This document shows, one piece after another, positions 1-8,878 of a stretch of 64,000 nt of DNA. The stretch comes from ZC4RG20 sp963782445 (GTDB lineage: Bacteria > Pseudomonadota > Gammaproteobacteria > Steroidobacterales > Rariloculaceae), in assembly GCA_963782445.1 (NCBI GenBank), contig CAWAJM010000001.1, positions 2,294,001-2,358,000 on the forward strand, read 5' to 3'. The number at the start of each line of letters is the position of its first letter. Position 1 is the first letter of the stretch. The notes beneath the pieces are model-generated. The model did not search any database and was not told the origin of the DNA. It saw only the letters and a program-made list of their open reading frames with translations. The translations under genes and the position numbers were made by a program.

Positions 1-425
1 GAGACGAGCGAGGTCAGGCGCGAGGCCTCACGAGCGTACTCGATGAAGTTTGGCGGCACCGCCTCGGCTTCGACCGTACCCAGGGCCTTGACGCGCTTCC
101 AGAACCCCTCGTCGGGACGCTTCCCCGTATCGATGGCGCTTTCTTGACGCTCGACGCTGGCCTGACGGGCCGCCATCTCGGCGTCGGTCAGAAAGCGGCG
201 CGTGCCGAATACCTTGGGCCGCTCGAACGGCACGCCCTGCACGTCGTCCGTCGTATAAGTGCCCTGCAAATCGGGGTCCCCCCACGGCGTCTTCGGCGGC
301 GTCCAGTCGGCCGGGACCGGGGCCGGCTTTGCGGCCTCGCCGGGCTGCGCGGACTGGGCGGCGAGCCTGCCGGCGCCCAATACCGCGAGGCCGAGCACGA
401 GAACGTTAGCGATGCGAATGCGCAC
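1..425 (-). CDS. Secreted PDLSG-type protein of unknown function (partial)
   Basis: Reading the minus strand from a GTG at 425 gives 141 codons without a stop to the window edge, so the C-terminus is missing. The start is preceded by GAGGAGA about five bases upstream. The product opens with a hydrophobic signal peptide (MRIRIANVLVLGLAVLGAG) ending in LAAQ, followed by a proline-rich segment and the motif TPWGDPDLQGTY near residue 48. This corresponds to the PDLSGIW block of the genes at 468 and 9342, so I place it in the same secreted family. Export to the periplasm is likely. No enzymatic function is known to me for this family. It lies 42 nt downstream of the next family member and probably shares its transcript. 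Confidence 0.8.
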   Translation of the reverse strand, partial: MRIRIANVLVLGLAVLGAGRLAAQSAQPGEAAKPAPVPADWTPPKTPWGDPDLQGTYTTDDVQGVPFERPKVFGTRRFLTDAEMAARQASVERQESAIDTGKRPDEGFWKRVKALGTVEAEAVPPNFIEYAREASRLTSLV

Positions 426-467
426 GGTCGTCTCCTCGATATCTGTGTGACCGCTTTCGGGGCCGGT

Positions 468-1295
468 TCAAGGTCTTGCCGGCGGCGGGGTCGGCTTCGT
501 CTGAGGAGGGGCCTTCGGCCCGCTCAGGTCGCTGTACAGCATGCGCTCGGCATACTCGACGCATTTATATTCCGGCAGCGTCCCCTTGGCCTCGATGTCG
601 CGGTACAGCGTGAGCTCTATCTTCCACGGCCGCGTGAAGACCTTGGGATCCTCGATCGTCGCTTCGTAGTCGATCTGGTTCTTGCCGACCATCGTGTAGC
701 GCTCGACGACGTGCAGCTGATCGCTGTGGTAGTTGCCGCTGCGGTCAAACCAGGAAAGATCGTTGAAGCCGCGGTTGTCGACGACGAAGGTGTCCTGGTC
801 CCAACTGCCGTTGGCCGTGCCCATCCACGTATCCACGGCCGCTTCCTTGAACTTGCCCATGAAGATGTTGCGATTGGCGCTGCCGAACTCGTAGGCCATG
901 AGCACTCGGTTCGTGCCCTGGACGATCGCGAACGGGTAGGGCATATAGGTCGCCCGCGGGATCCCGGGCATGTAGCACTTCGCTTCCGGATCCGCATGCC
1001 AGCGGTCGGCGCGGTTCTTGTCCCGCTGCGCCAGCGCCTCGGGCTTATAGGGTATCTTGCCGCCTTCTACGACACCGCGCCCGGGCGGTATCGCGTTCAA
1101 GGTGCCGATCTCCCAGTACGGGCCGGCCGCCGGACCGTGGTCCTCGAGATTCCAGTCGGCGGTGCTCGTGGTCTGCCAGATCCCGGACAGATCCGGGTGC
1201 CCGTCGTAGGCTCTCGGGACCTGCGCGGAAACGGATGCGGCGCCGAAAAGCGCGGGCAATAAGACACACGGAATAAGACAGAGTCGGGTTCTCAT
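468..1295 (-). CDS. Secreted PDLSGIW-family protein, unknown function
   Basis: A 275-residue protein with an N-terminal signal peptide (cleavage likely after SVSAQ, about residue 25) and the block GHPDLSGIW right after it. The C-terminal half carries blocks shared with the proteins at 9342 and 17766: W-DQDTFVV near residue 165, a GF-x4-W block, VERY, DPKVFTRPW, and a closing EYKCVEYAE with a single conserved cysteine. The tail is proline-rich. Nothing in it matches a catalytic motif I can name. It follows the DUF6152 gene at 1378 by 82 nt on the same strand and precedes the related partial gene at 1. A periplasmic role tied to the TonB receptor upstream on the same strand is inference. Confidence 0.85.
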   Translation of the reverse strand: MRTRLCLIPCVLLPALFGAASVSAQVPRAYDGHPDLSGIWQTTSTADWNLEDHGPAAGPYWEIGTLNAIPPGRGVVEGGKIPYKPEALAQRDKNRADRWHADPEAKCYMPGIPRATYMPYPFAIVQGTNRVLMAYEFGSANRNIFMGKFKEAAVDTWMGTANGSWDQDTFVVDNRGFNDLSWFDRSGNYHSDQLHVVERYTMVGKNQIDYEATIEDPKVFTRPWKIELTLYRDIEAKGTLPEYKCVEYAERMLYSDLSGPKAPPQTKPTPPPARP

Positions 1296-1377
1296 TCTTC
1301 TCTCTTCGAAAAGCCTAAGCTTCCCGTGGCCGCGTCGGAGCGCCGCTCGCCGAACACCGCTCCCGCGCGCCGCGAGC

Positions 1378-1785
1378 CTACTGGGAGCCGCCGTTGTCCG
1401 AGGCGCCGCCGAAAATCTTTCGGCCGTCGGCCAGCGTCACGTCCGCCGCGCTCGCAACATGTTCGGCCTTCTTGGCCCGGAAGCCCTTGACCGTGATCGT
1501 GTCGCCGGCCTTTAGCGACCGCCGCGACCAGCCGCGGCGCATGAGCACGTTCGGGCTCGTGAGCTCGAAGTTCCAGTTGGCTGTCGTGCCGTCTTTGTCC
1601 TTGACGTCGATGTAGAACCGGGCGTGAGGGTTCATCCATTCGACCTTCGTCACCTTGCCCGTGACTTCTATCGGCTTGCTGCGGTCGAACTCCGCGGCGA
1701 ATGAGTGATGCGCAAACGCGCTCCCCGCGGGCAGCGCGCAAACCGCTAACGCCGCCGCAACGGCAAGCCGGAAACGATCCTTCAT
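1378..1785 (-). CDS. DUF6152 family periplasmic protein
   Basis: 135 residues from the ATG at 1785 (MKDRFRLAVAAALAV); an in-frame ATG 33 bases upstream would add 11 polar residues ahead of the signal peptide and is less likely. The signal peptide ends in GSAFA and the mature chain would begin HHSFAAEFDRSKPI, the family hallmark. The rest alternates short beta-strand-like segments: VTGKVTKVEWMNPHARFYID, then a GW block and LKAGDTITVKGFRAK, which reads like a small OB-type barrel. The family is common beside PDLSGIW proteins, as here (next gene downstream). Function is unknown; metal binding by the mature N-terminal His-His is a hypothesis only. Confidence 0.85.
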   Translation of the reverse strand: MKDRFRLAVAAALAVCALPAGSAFAHHSFAAEFDRSKPIEVTGKVTKVEWMNPHARFYIDVKDKDGTTANWNFELTSPNVLMRRGWSRRSLKAGDTITVKGFRAKKAEHVASAADVTLADGRKIFGGASDNGGSQ

Positions 1786-1919
1786 AGTCCTTGTGTCCTC
1801 GAATTCGATAATGTCCAAGGAGCCCGACCCGGATACCGCGCCTTCATGGCGCAGGCCGCCGCGGCCGGGTGGCGGCGGCGGGCATGGCCCGCCGCCGCAC
1901 CCAACGAGTCACTCAACGT

Positions 1920-4900
1920 CTAGAAATTGGCATTGACACCCACGAAGAACTGCCGGCCCAGGATGTCGTAGAACCCTGCCTCCGTCGTGCCCGAGCCCGT
2001 GCTCGGGTTGTTGTCGGCGGCCGTCCGACCGCCGGTCCAGACCGGCGGCGTATCAAACAGATTCTGAATGCCGAAACGCACCGTCGTGCGCCGCGTCGCA
2101 TTCCACGATCCCGTCAGGTCGAAGACGTCGTAGGACGACTCGGCGCCCAACTGAGTCGACTGCGGGATAGGCCCGGCGCCCGTGGCCGAGCTGTTGAGCA
2201 CGGCCTGCGTAGCGTCGATCGCGCTCGGCAGGTGCCGCCAACGCAGCGCGAGATTCCACTGATTGCGCCCGTAGTTGACGGTCGTGAACGTGCGGTAGTC
2301 GTACGCACCGTTGTTCAGCGACGTGCCCGCATCCGGTCCCAGGCTGCCCTTCCAGTCGATGACCGGCGAGGCGGCCGTGGCCTGCGTCTTCTCATTGAGC
2401 AGATTGGTGATCATGAAGTTCACGCCGAAGGTGCCGCCGGCGAGCGCCGTGTGCCAATCCGCCGTGATGTCGACGCCTTCCACCTTCGCGAAGGCCGCGT
2501 TGATGTAGGACACCGTCGTCGGGGCAGCGCCGCCGCTCGACGGGTTCCGGTACATGCGCAGACACGCAGGGTTGTTCGGGTCGCCCGTCGGATTCGACTC
2601 CACGCTCAAGCACTGCTCGTAGACGACCTCCGCCGGCTCGACCGAGATCATGTCCTTCAGATCGATGCTGTAGTAATCGACCGTCAGGTTCAGCGCGTCG
2701 AGCTTCTCGCGGCCGGAGTTCGGGCTCCAGACGAAGCCGGCCGTCAACGTATCGGCCGTCTCCGGGTTCACGTTCGGATTGCCCGTGGCGTTCACGAACG
2801 GCGTCCAGAAGTAGCCGTTGGGCTGCGTGTTGTTCGGATCGTAGAACGTGGCGGCACCGGCCGGGCCCATACGGGACGAGCACAGCGCGAGAGCCTGCTG
2901 GTAGTTCGGGTTCACGTTCTTGTTGGCGCCATAGGTCGCGTTGCTGTTCAGACCGCAGGGATCGCCCGTTCCCGAGACATACCAGCTCTGCGTATTGGAT
3001 TGGAACAGCTCCGCGATGTTCGGCGCGCGCGTCGCGAGCTGCTTGCCGCCGCGGAACCGCAGCGTGGGCGTGATGCCCCAGTCGATGAGCGCCTTCCAGG
3101 TATCGACGCCGCCCTGCAGCTTGTAGTCCGAATAGCGATAGCCGAGTTCGAGATTCATGTGCTGGGCACCGGGCTTGTCCTTGATCAACGGCACGAGCAG
3201 CTCGCCGTAGATTTCCTTGACGGACGTCTCGCCCTGGGTGTTGTCGGCCGGGAAGCCCTCCGGATTGTCGAGATAGGACTCTTCGGTCTGGAGCGGATCG
3301 AAGATGTAATAGTAAGAGTCCGTCCGCGAATGCACACCGGCCGAGAAGCGGGCCTCGCCGGCGGGCATGTTCACGAGATGGCCCTGCACGTTCGCCTCGA
3401 TGAACTTCTGATCCATGAGCGACTGATGGTTCAGCGTCACGAATACGGCCTTGAGGCAGTCCTGGCTGATCTGCGAACGATTCACGAACACCGGCATGCC
3501 CGACGTGCAGGTCGCGACGCCGCCCGAGAAACCGTTGCCCGGCGCACCCGAATTGCCCTGCGCGTAGAAGCCGTGGCCCCAGTTCGGCGAGTTCGTCATG
3601 ATGTCTCGAGTGCGCGCCAGCGAGGCGTAGCCCTCGAGATGCAGGTCGAGCTTGGAGCGGCCGCGGGACATGACGAAATCCCAGGTCCCGTCGATGGCGT
3701 CGATTCGGCCCTTGAGCCCGAAGTTGAACTGGTCCGTGCGCGTCTCGCTGTAGACCGAGCGCGGATGCGCGTTCGGCACGCCGAAGTTCGAGAAATCGAG
3801 GCTGTAGTTGAAGCTCCAGGGCGCGTTCGGGTTGGGACGCGAATCGAGCAGTTGCTCGAGCTCGGGCGAAACCGGCCACGCCTGCGTGTCCGTGCAGCCG
3901 CCCATGGCCGGGCAATTGAGACCGAAGCGTCCGCCGGACAGGTAGTCGATGTTCGTCGTCCCGTCCGGGTTCACGGAATCCGGAATCCCGCGCGCGGGAT
4001 TGCCGTGGTAGATAGCGTTGCCGTGAGGCGCGATCATGCCCCAGCCGGCCACCGTCGGCGACTGCGTGAACAGACGCCGCGTCTTCGAATCGACCGACAG
4101 CATCTGCATGTAGGCGCTGACGTGGTCCGTCAGGTCGTAGGACGCGCGGCCGAAAGCCGAAGTCCGGTCGAGCGGAATGTTGGCCTCGAAGTCGATGAGG
4201 TTCTGCTGGATGCGGCCCTGCGAATCGATCTTGCGGTACGGGAAGTCACCGGGCACGTTGACGTTGTTCCGGGAGGTCAACAGCAGGCCGTTATACCGAT
4301 AGGTGCCGGCCGTGCTGCCTGGCCCGTTTGGACTCGAGCCGTTGAACGAGGCGCCGCCCGTGTAGAGTGTACCGTCGTCGTTCCAGTAGGCCCGGCCTGA
4401 GACCGCACCGCCGGAACGCAGCACCGTATTGGTCGGAGCCTGGTTGAAGATGTTGTCGATCACGGCTCCGCTCGGCGCGTTCGACCCGTCGATCTGGTAG
4501 TACGGGTCCGTGTAGATCAGCTCCGTGCCCTCGACGCTCGGGTCGCGCTGGGAGTTGTGATAGAACGCCGTATCGTCGGCATAGATCGGCTCGCGCCGCG
4601 CCATTTCGAGGCCGAGCATGACGTTGCCCTTGCCGTCGGCGCTGTTGATGCCGAACAGCGCCGAAGCGCGCGACTGCGCCCCCGTGCCGTTCATGAGGCT
4701 GCCGCTCTGGACATCGAGATTGACGCCCTCGAAGTTCTTCTTGAGGATGAAGTTCACGACGCCCGCGACGGCGTCGGCGCCGTACACGGAGGAGGCACCG
4801 CCCGTGATGACCTCGACGCGGTCGACCGCGGCCGCCGGAATCGAGTTCAGGTCGACGGCCATGGTCGCGTTGACCGGCACGGCGCGATAACCGTCGAGCA

Positions 4901-5318
4901 GCACGAGGTTTCGGTTGGCGCCGAGACCGCGCAGGCTGATCGTCGAGGCGCCGGCCGTCAACGTCGGGAAGTTGTCCGTCATCTGGCTCTGGTCCTGCAG
5001 CTGCGTCATGCCGGTCGCGGCCGGCACGAATTGCGGCAGTTCATTGAGCGCGGATTCGAGACCGACCGAGGTCTGATTCTCGAACGCCGCCTTATCGATC
5101 GTCTGGATCGGGCTGTTGGCCGTGTAGTCGCGCCGCACGATGCGCGAGCCCGTGACCGTCACTTCCTCGATCTGCTGCTGTTTTGCCTGTTGTTGCTGAT
5201 CCTGCTGCGCCGCCTGGGCGTGCGCGACGCGTACGCCGACCGCCGGCAGCGCCAAGGCTGCCGCTACCGCATAGGCCAGCTTTTTCGGCCTGAGCGAGAC
5301 ATTGGAAACCGTCCCCAT
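1920..5318 (-). CDS. TonB-dependent outer-membrane receptor
   Basis: A 1132-residue receptor, long for the family (usually 700-1000). The signal peptide runs to about residue 35 (AHAQ), followed by a glutamine-rich linker and the TonB-box-like EEVTVTGSRI near residue 52. The plug domain follows (SISLRGLGANRNLVLLDGYR, then VDRVEVITGGASSVYGADAV and GVVNFILKKNF). A long beta-barrel runs to the C-terminus and ends in the aromatic outer-membrane signature FFVGVNANF. There is no N-terminal STN domain, so direct sigma/anti-sigma signalling is not expected. The gene stands at the head of a minus-strand block with DUF6152 and PDLSG-type secreted proteins. The ligand cannot be read from sequence; such large receptors usually take up oligomeric or hydrophobic organics. 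Confidence 0.93.
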   Translation of the reverse strand: MGTVSNVSLRPKKLAYAVAAALALPAVGVRVAHAQAAQQDQQQQAKQQQIEEVTVTGSRIVRRDYTANSPIQTIDKAAFENQTSVGLESALNELPQFVPAATGMTQLQDQSQMTDNFPTLTAGASTISLRGLGANRNLVLLDGYRAVPVNATMAVDLNSIPAAAVDRVEVITGGASSVYGADAVAGVVNFILKKNFEGVNLDVQSGSLMNGTGAQSRASALFGINSADGKGNVMLGLEMARREPIYADDTAFYHNSQRDPSVEGTELIYTDPYYQIDGSNAPSGAVIDNIFNQAPTNTVLRSGGAVSGRAYWNDDGTLYTGGASFNGSSPNGPGSTAGTYRYNGLLLTSRNNVNVPGDFPYRKIDSQGRIQQNLIDFEANIPLDRTSAFGRASYDLTDHVSAYMQMLSVDSKTRRLFTQSPTVAGWGMIAPHGNAIYHGNPARGIPDSVNPDGTTNIDYLSGGRFGLNCPAMGGCTDTQAWPVSPELEQLLDSRPNPNAPWSFNYSLDFSNFGVPNAHPRSVYSETRTDQFNFGLKGRIDAIDGTWDFVMSRGRSKLDLHLEGYASLARTRDIMTNSPNWGHGFYAQGNSGAPGNGFSGGVATCTSGMPVFVNRSQISQDCLKAVFVTLNHQSLMDQKFIEANVQGHLVNMPAGEARFSAGVHSRTDSYYYIFDPLQTEESYLDNPEGFPADNTQGETSVKEIYGELLVPLIKDKPGAQHMNLELGYRYSDYKLQGGVDTWKALIDWGITPTLRFRGGKQLATRAPNIAELFQSNTQSWYVSGTGDPCGLNSNATYGANKNVNPNYQQALALCSSRMGPAGAATFYDPNNTQPNGYFWTPFVNATGNPNVNPETADTLTAGFVWSPNSGREKLDALNLTVDYYSIDLKDMISVEPAEVVYEQCLSVESNPTGDPNNPACLRMYRNPSSGGAAPTTVSYINAAFAKVEGVDITADWHTALAGGTFGVNFMITNLLNEKTQATAASPVIDWKGSLGPDAGTSLNNGAYDYRTFTTVNYGRNQWNLALRWRHLPSAIDATQAVLNSSATGAGPIPQSTQLGAESSYDVFDLTGSWNATRRTTVRFGIQNLFDTPPVWTGGRTAADNNPSTGSGTTEAGFYDILGRQFFVGVNANF

Positions 5319-6012
5319 GATGCATCCTCCCCATAGCTTTTCGTGAGTGCGCAGCGGCGTTGGTTTTGGAGTGCCGCGCGCCTGTGACTTTTAAAGATCG
5401 ATCAACACGGTCCTTATCGATTCGTTCTTCCTGAATTGCGCCCTCCCGAGCTAACCGTCAGAAGGCGCGACGACCGACCTTCCCATTTGCGCGATCACCT
5501 GCGTGACGCGCCCGTCGGCGGCTCCTTCGTTTGGGGTCTCCCCTAGACCCGTTTCAGTGCTTTAGCGGTGCCGGCACCGGCAGCCCTTCCGCGGCCATCA
5601 GCCGGCGCAGCCATACAGCCGCTTCGGGATAGATAGGCCTCGACGAGGCACGGAGTGTATTCGATCCCCTCGGCCGCCGTCATCGGCACGCCATAGGCGC
5701 CGAGCTCGAGCGGCGAGGCGCGGCTGCTTAGCGCGTCCCGACATCTGTGCCGCCGGCAACGAGCTCGCGGTTCGAGCTGCTCCGAACGGGCACGGCAATG
5801 TGTTTCCCCCACCGTGATATGTTCTTGATCGGACTTTAGCACAAGATTGTATTAATGTATTACCTAGTGCAAGCCCCGGTCCGTCCTGCAGACGACAACA
5901 CAGAGGGCTAGCCAGCCCGAGCGATTACTACTAATAATAGAATCTGTTTCGTCGACGTCAGGCCGGCAAGAAGCAAGAAGGTGGAGCGAGAATCAAGACG
6001 GAGTCTCTGTCC
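5319..6012. other. Intergenic region between divergent TonB receptor and GntR gene
   Basis: This stretch of about 690 bases separates the receptor start from the GntR regulator and should carry both promoters. The part near 5840-5950 is clearly more AT-rich than its surroundings and holds TTGTATTAATGTATTAC (5847-5863), a repeated TTGTAT/TGTATTA-like element that could be a GntR-type operator; this is weak. On the minus strand around 5554-5760 there is protein-like sequence in two frames. One frame ends in AAVWLRRLMAAEGLPVP and a TGA at 5554-5556, and the other reads GVPMTAAEGIEYTP. This may be the C-terminal remnant of a frameshifted gene that I cannot identify. Confidence 0.35.
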
Positions 6013-6714
6013 ATGAGCAGTATCGATCGGATCACGCGCGACGGCTCCCTTCGCGACCGCGTTACGGCGACCCTTCGTGACGCAATCCTGAACGGCGAGC
6101 TCGAGCCCGGCCAGAAGCTCGTGGAACGGGATCTTTGCGCCCGGCTCGCGATCAGCCGGACGCTGCTGCGCGAAGCCCTCCCGCAACTGCAGGCCGAGGG
6201 CCTGATCCGCTGCGTCGCGCACAAAGGGCCCTCCGTTGCGTCCGTGGACGCGGCCGAAGCCAAGGCCATCTACGCCGTACGCCGCGTGCTCGAGGGCCTC
6301 GCCGCTCAGGAATTCGCGCGCAACGCCTCCCAAGCGCTCGTCGCCGAGCTGCGCGCGCAGCTCGCGGCCCTCAAGCGCCCCGAGGCCTCGAGCAGCCTGC
6401 GCAACCTCCTCGCCGCGAAGGCCGGTTTTTATTCGGTGCTTTACAAGGGCTGCGGCAATCCCGTTTTGAGCCAGATTCTCACGCAGCTCAACAATCGCAT
6501 CATGCTCTACAAGCGGCTGTCGCTCAGTGTAACCGGACGCATGGCTCACACCATCGACGAGCTCGAAGCGGTCGTCTCGGCCATCGAAGCCCGCAACGCC
6601 GACGGCGCGCGCGAACTTTGCGAAGCGCACGTCCTCAACGCCGAACGCAACGTGATGCTCAAGCTTTCCGACGAGGCGGACGCGCGTCGGGAGAGCCTCG
6701 ACGCGAGCGCCTAG
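6013..6714 (+). CDS. GntR-family transcriptional regulator, FCD subfamily
   Basis: 233 residues. The N-terminal winged helix-turn-helix (about 12-75) shows the family pattern LRDRVTATLRDAILNGELEPGQ, then ERDLCARLAISRTLLREAL and LQAEGLI. The C-terminal all-helical effector domain (about 85-215) is FCD-like and includes EALCEAH-type helix residues (ELCEAHVLNAERN), where conserved His/Asp/Arg positions usually bind a metal and a carboxylic acid ligand. Family members repress catabolic genes for sugar acids, amino acids or fatty acids. The gene is divergent from the TonB receptor at 1920 and convergent with the oxygenase gene at 6774, so the receptor block is the most likely local target. That link is inference. 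Confidence 0.9.
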   Translation: MSSIDRITRDGSLRDRVTATLRDAILNGELEPGQKLVERDLCARLAISRTLLREALPQLQAEGLIRCVAHKGPSVASVDAAEAKAIYAVRRVLEGLAAQEFARNASQALVAELRAQLAALKRPEASSSLRNLLAAKAGFYSVLYKGCGNPVLSQILTQLNNRIMLYKRLSLSVTGRMAHTIDELEAVVSAIEARNADGARELCEAHVLNAERNVMLKLSDEADARRESLDASA

Positions 6715-6773
6715 GCCCCGAGCGCAGGCCCCGAGCGCGCTGGCCGCCGTTCGAATCGGGCCACCGGGCCCAG

Positions 6774-7895
6774 CTACCGCCCCCGGTTGGCTGCCCCGCC
6801 GGGCTGCCGCAATGGCTGCTCCCCGGCCAGCGCGATGACGGGCCGGCTGCGCACGAACTGCGACACGATCCACTTCTCCCCTTGGGTCGGCGGCCGTCCG
6901 GCATGCAGCGTGCGCACGTCCGAGCTGCCGTCGGCCAAGGCATTCGAGAAAAACAGCCCCTCCCCCGTCCGCCCCTTGTGGTGGATCCCGAGCCGCGGGA
7001 ACTCCGTCTCCCCGCCGGCGTAGTCCTCGTTGAGGTAGACCAAGAACGTCACGATGCGCTGCCCGTTTTGCGCAATTTCCTGCTCGTAGTTGGGCACGTC
7101 GGGGTCCACGAAGTCGAAATGCTCCGTGATCTGCTGGCCCGGCTCGTAGTGCAGCACCGTCCCGGCCTCCAGATGAGAGAACGGCACACCGAGGCACGCG
7201 GCCATGCGTCTTTGCATGAGCACGAGGACGAAGTCCGTCGTCAGTACGCTGAAGATGGCCGCCTTGTTGGTGCGGGCCGGGTGAACCATCTCCTTGCGCT
7301 CGAGGGCTTCGTAGACGCGCGCGCGCGACAATATGGGCTCCGCGCGCTCGATGAGCCACCGGCACACTTCGGGCGGCAGGAAGCCGGCGAACGCACGGAC
7401 CAGCGGATCGCTGCGCAGCTCCGTGCCCGAGGGCGGACGCTCCCAGGCCGCGAGATCGATGCCGCTCGCGAGCCGGCGCCAGTCTGCAGCGCCCCCCTCC
7501 GCGGAGGCTGCCTCGGGTTGCCCGGCGAGCACGGCCAGCTGCGCCTGGGCGGCGGGCCAGCCTCTTTCGGCCGCGCCGACGAGACGCTCGAACGCGGCCG
7601 CGAGGCCGTGGCCGCGACTGACGCCGATGCCGAACAGCACGGCGACGATGGCAGAGGCTTCGGCGCCGCCGCGGTCGGCGGCCTCGACGAGAAGGCCTAT
7701 CGCATCGTTCGGTAGCAGAGGGGCGCGGTCGCCGACTAGCAGCCGCTTGCCGAGCCGCGTCTCGGCCTCGACGTCCCGATTGCGGACGCCCGCCACGAGA
7801 TGGTTGACGGCCTCGGCATGCTGGCCCGCGGCATCGCACTCCTCGGCCTTGGCGACGTGCGCCGAGAGCGCCCTGCGCACCGGCTGTTCTGTCAT
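6774..7895 (-). CDS. 2OG-Fe(II) oxygenase, prolyl 4-hydroxylase type, with N-terminal Sel1/TPR-like repeats
   Basis: 373 residues. The first ~150 residues are helical repeats of Sel1/TPR type (A-x-x-Y/L...A-x-x-G patterns such as AADRGGAEASAIVAVLFGIG and AAERGWPAAQAQLAVLAG). The C-terminal 200 residues form a double-stranded beta-helix oxygenase. The iron ligands are the HFD motif within ITEHFDFVDPD and the distal His in RTLHAGRPP, and the 2-oxoglutarate-binding basic residue lies in the final EKWIVSQFVR strand. YLNEDYAGGETEFP is the characteristic P4H-family strand-turn. Bacterial homologues hydroxylate proline or other residues in proteins or peptides; the substrate is unknown. It is a stand-alone gene, convergent with the GntR gene and divergent from the SDR. 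Confidence 0.85.
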   Translation of the reverse strand: MTEQPVRRALSAHVAKAEECDAAGQHAEAVNHLVAGVRNRDVEAETRLGKRLLVGDRAPLLPNDAIGLLVEAADRGGAEASAIVAVLFGIGVSRGHGLAAAFERLVGAAERGWPAAQAQLAVLAGQPEAASAEGGAADWRRLASGIDLAAWERPPSGTELRSDPLVRAFAGFLPPEVCRWLIERAEPILSRARVYEALERKEMVHPARTNKAAIFSVLTTDFVLVLMQRRMAACLGVPFSHLEAGTVLHYEPGQQITEHFDFVDPDVPNYEQEIAQNGQRIVTFLVYLNEDYAGGETEFPRLGIHHKGRTGEGLFFSNALADGSSDVRTLHAGRPPTQGEKWIVSQFVRSRPVIALAGEQPLRQPGGAANRGR

Positions 7896-8035
7896 CGGCT
7901 CACCCTAACATGCGGCCCGTCGGACGCCGATCGCAGACGGCGAGCCTGCTTCGATCGCAGCACTCATGGCAGGAGTGTACATTTCCGATTTCGATCTGTC
8001 CCGCCAACGTCCACCACTGCAAATCGGAGGCCCAC

Positions 8036-8794
8036 GTGGATCTGCGCATCAACGGCAAGACTTGTCTCGTGACCGGCGCGAGCCGCGGCATAGGGCGCGG
8101 CACGGCCAAAGTCCTCGCGCACGAAGGCTGCCGCGTCGCGCTCGTCGCGCGCCGCCGGGCGCTGCTCGATGAGCTCGCCGCAGAGATCCGCGACGCGGGC
8201 GGTGCGGAGCCGCTAGTCCTGGCCGAGGACCTCGCTGCGGCGGGCGCGCTCGAGCGCGTTCGCGACCGCATCCACGCGACCTTCGGCGGCCTCGAGATAC
8301 TGGTCAACAATGCGGGCGGCTCGCGTCCCGTCGCCTGGGATGCCCCGGAACCGCAATGGCACGAAGGCATGACGCTGAACTTCGAGCTCGTGCGGCGGCT
8401 CACGAGCCTGTTCATTCCGGACATGATCGAGCGCGGCTGGGGCCGCATCGTCAACGTGACCGGGAACAACGAGCCGCCCGGGGTCAACATTGCTTCGGTC
8501 GCCAAGGCGGCCGTGCACAACTGGGCCAAGGGCCTCTCGCGTCAGCTCGCGCCGCACGGCATCACCGTGAATTGCGTGCCGCCCGGGCGCATCAACAGCG
8601 AGCAGATCCTGTTCAAGCTGCACCCGACTCCCGAAAACCGGCAGGCGTTCATCGCGGCCAACATTCCCATGGGCCGCTTCGGCGAACCCGAGGACGTCGG
8701 GCATCTCGTCGCCTTTCTGGCCTCGCCGCTCGCGGGATACATCACGGGCGAGATCGTGCACGTCGACGGCGGCATGCACCGGTTCGCGGGCTGA
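8036..8794 (+). CDS. SDR-family protein lacking the catalytic tyrosine
   Basis: 252 residues from a GTG at 8036 with CGGAGG five bases upstream; a longer reading from 7910 has no credible protein content before it. The Rossmann fold is intact: TGASRGIG (13-20) for NAD(P) binding, NNAG (91-94), the structural Asn of MTLNFELVRR (115), and the C-terminal ITGEIVHVDGG. The catalytic centre is odd. The usual Ser position falls in NVTGNNEPPG, and the YxxxK tyrosine is alanine 153, with Lys157 retained in ASVAKAAV. Either chemistry differs from a classical oxidoreductase or the protein belongs to an SDR subfamily with an altered active site. It stands alone on its strand. Confidence 0.85.
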   Translation: MDLRINGKTCLVTGASRGIGRGTAKVLAHEGCRVALVARRRALLDELAAEIRDAGGAEPLVLAEDLAAAGALERVRDRIHATFGGLEILVNNAGGSRPVAWDAPEPQWHEGMTLNFELVRRLTSLFIPDMIERGWGRIVNVTGNNEPPGVNIASVAKAAVHNWAKGLSRQLAPHGITVNCVPPGRINSEQILFKLHPTPENRQAFIAANIPMGRFGEPEDVGHLVAFLASPLAGYITGEIVHVDGGMHRFAG

Positions 8795-8878
8795 TTCCGG
8801 GGCACGGCCCCGGCGCGCCGAGGCACGGCTCCGCCAGCGGCGTGCCGCCGGTCTTGCGCCTGCGAGAGAGGCCGAACG

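Noticed and set aside
1869..4400. 843-residue plus-strand open frame
   Set aside because: It lies antisense to the TonB receptor and is Arg/Val/Ala-rich with no domain; a GC-rich shadow frame.
5543..5842. 99-residue minus-strand open frame
   Set aside because: Cys/Arg-rich, no recognisable start context; part of it may be a remnant, reported at low interest instead.
5908..7839. 643-residue minus-strand open frame
   Set aside because: Overlaps the GntR gene and the oxygenase in other frames; its composition is Arg/Gly-rich and lacks motifs, while both overlapped genes have clear families.
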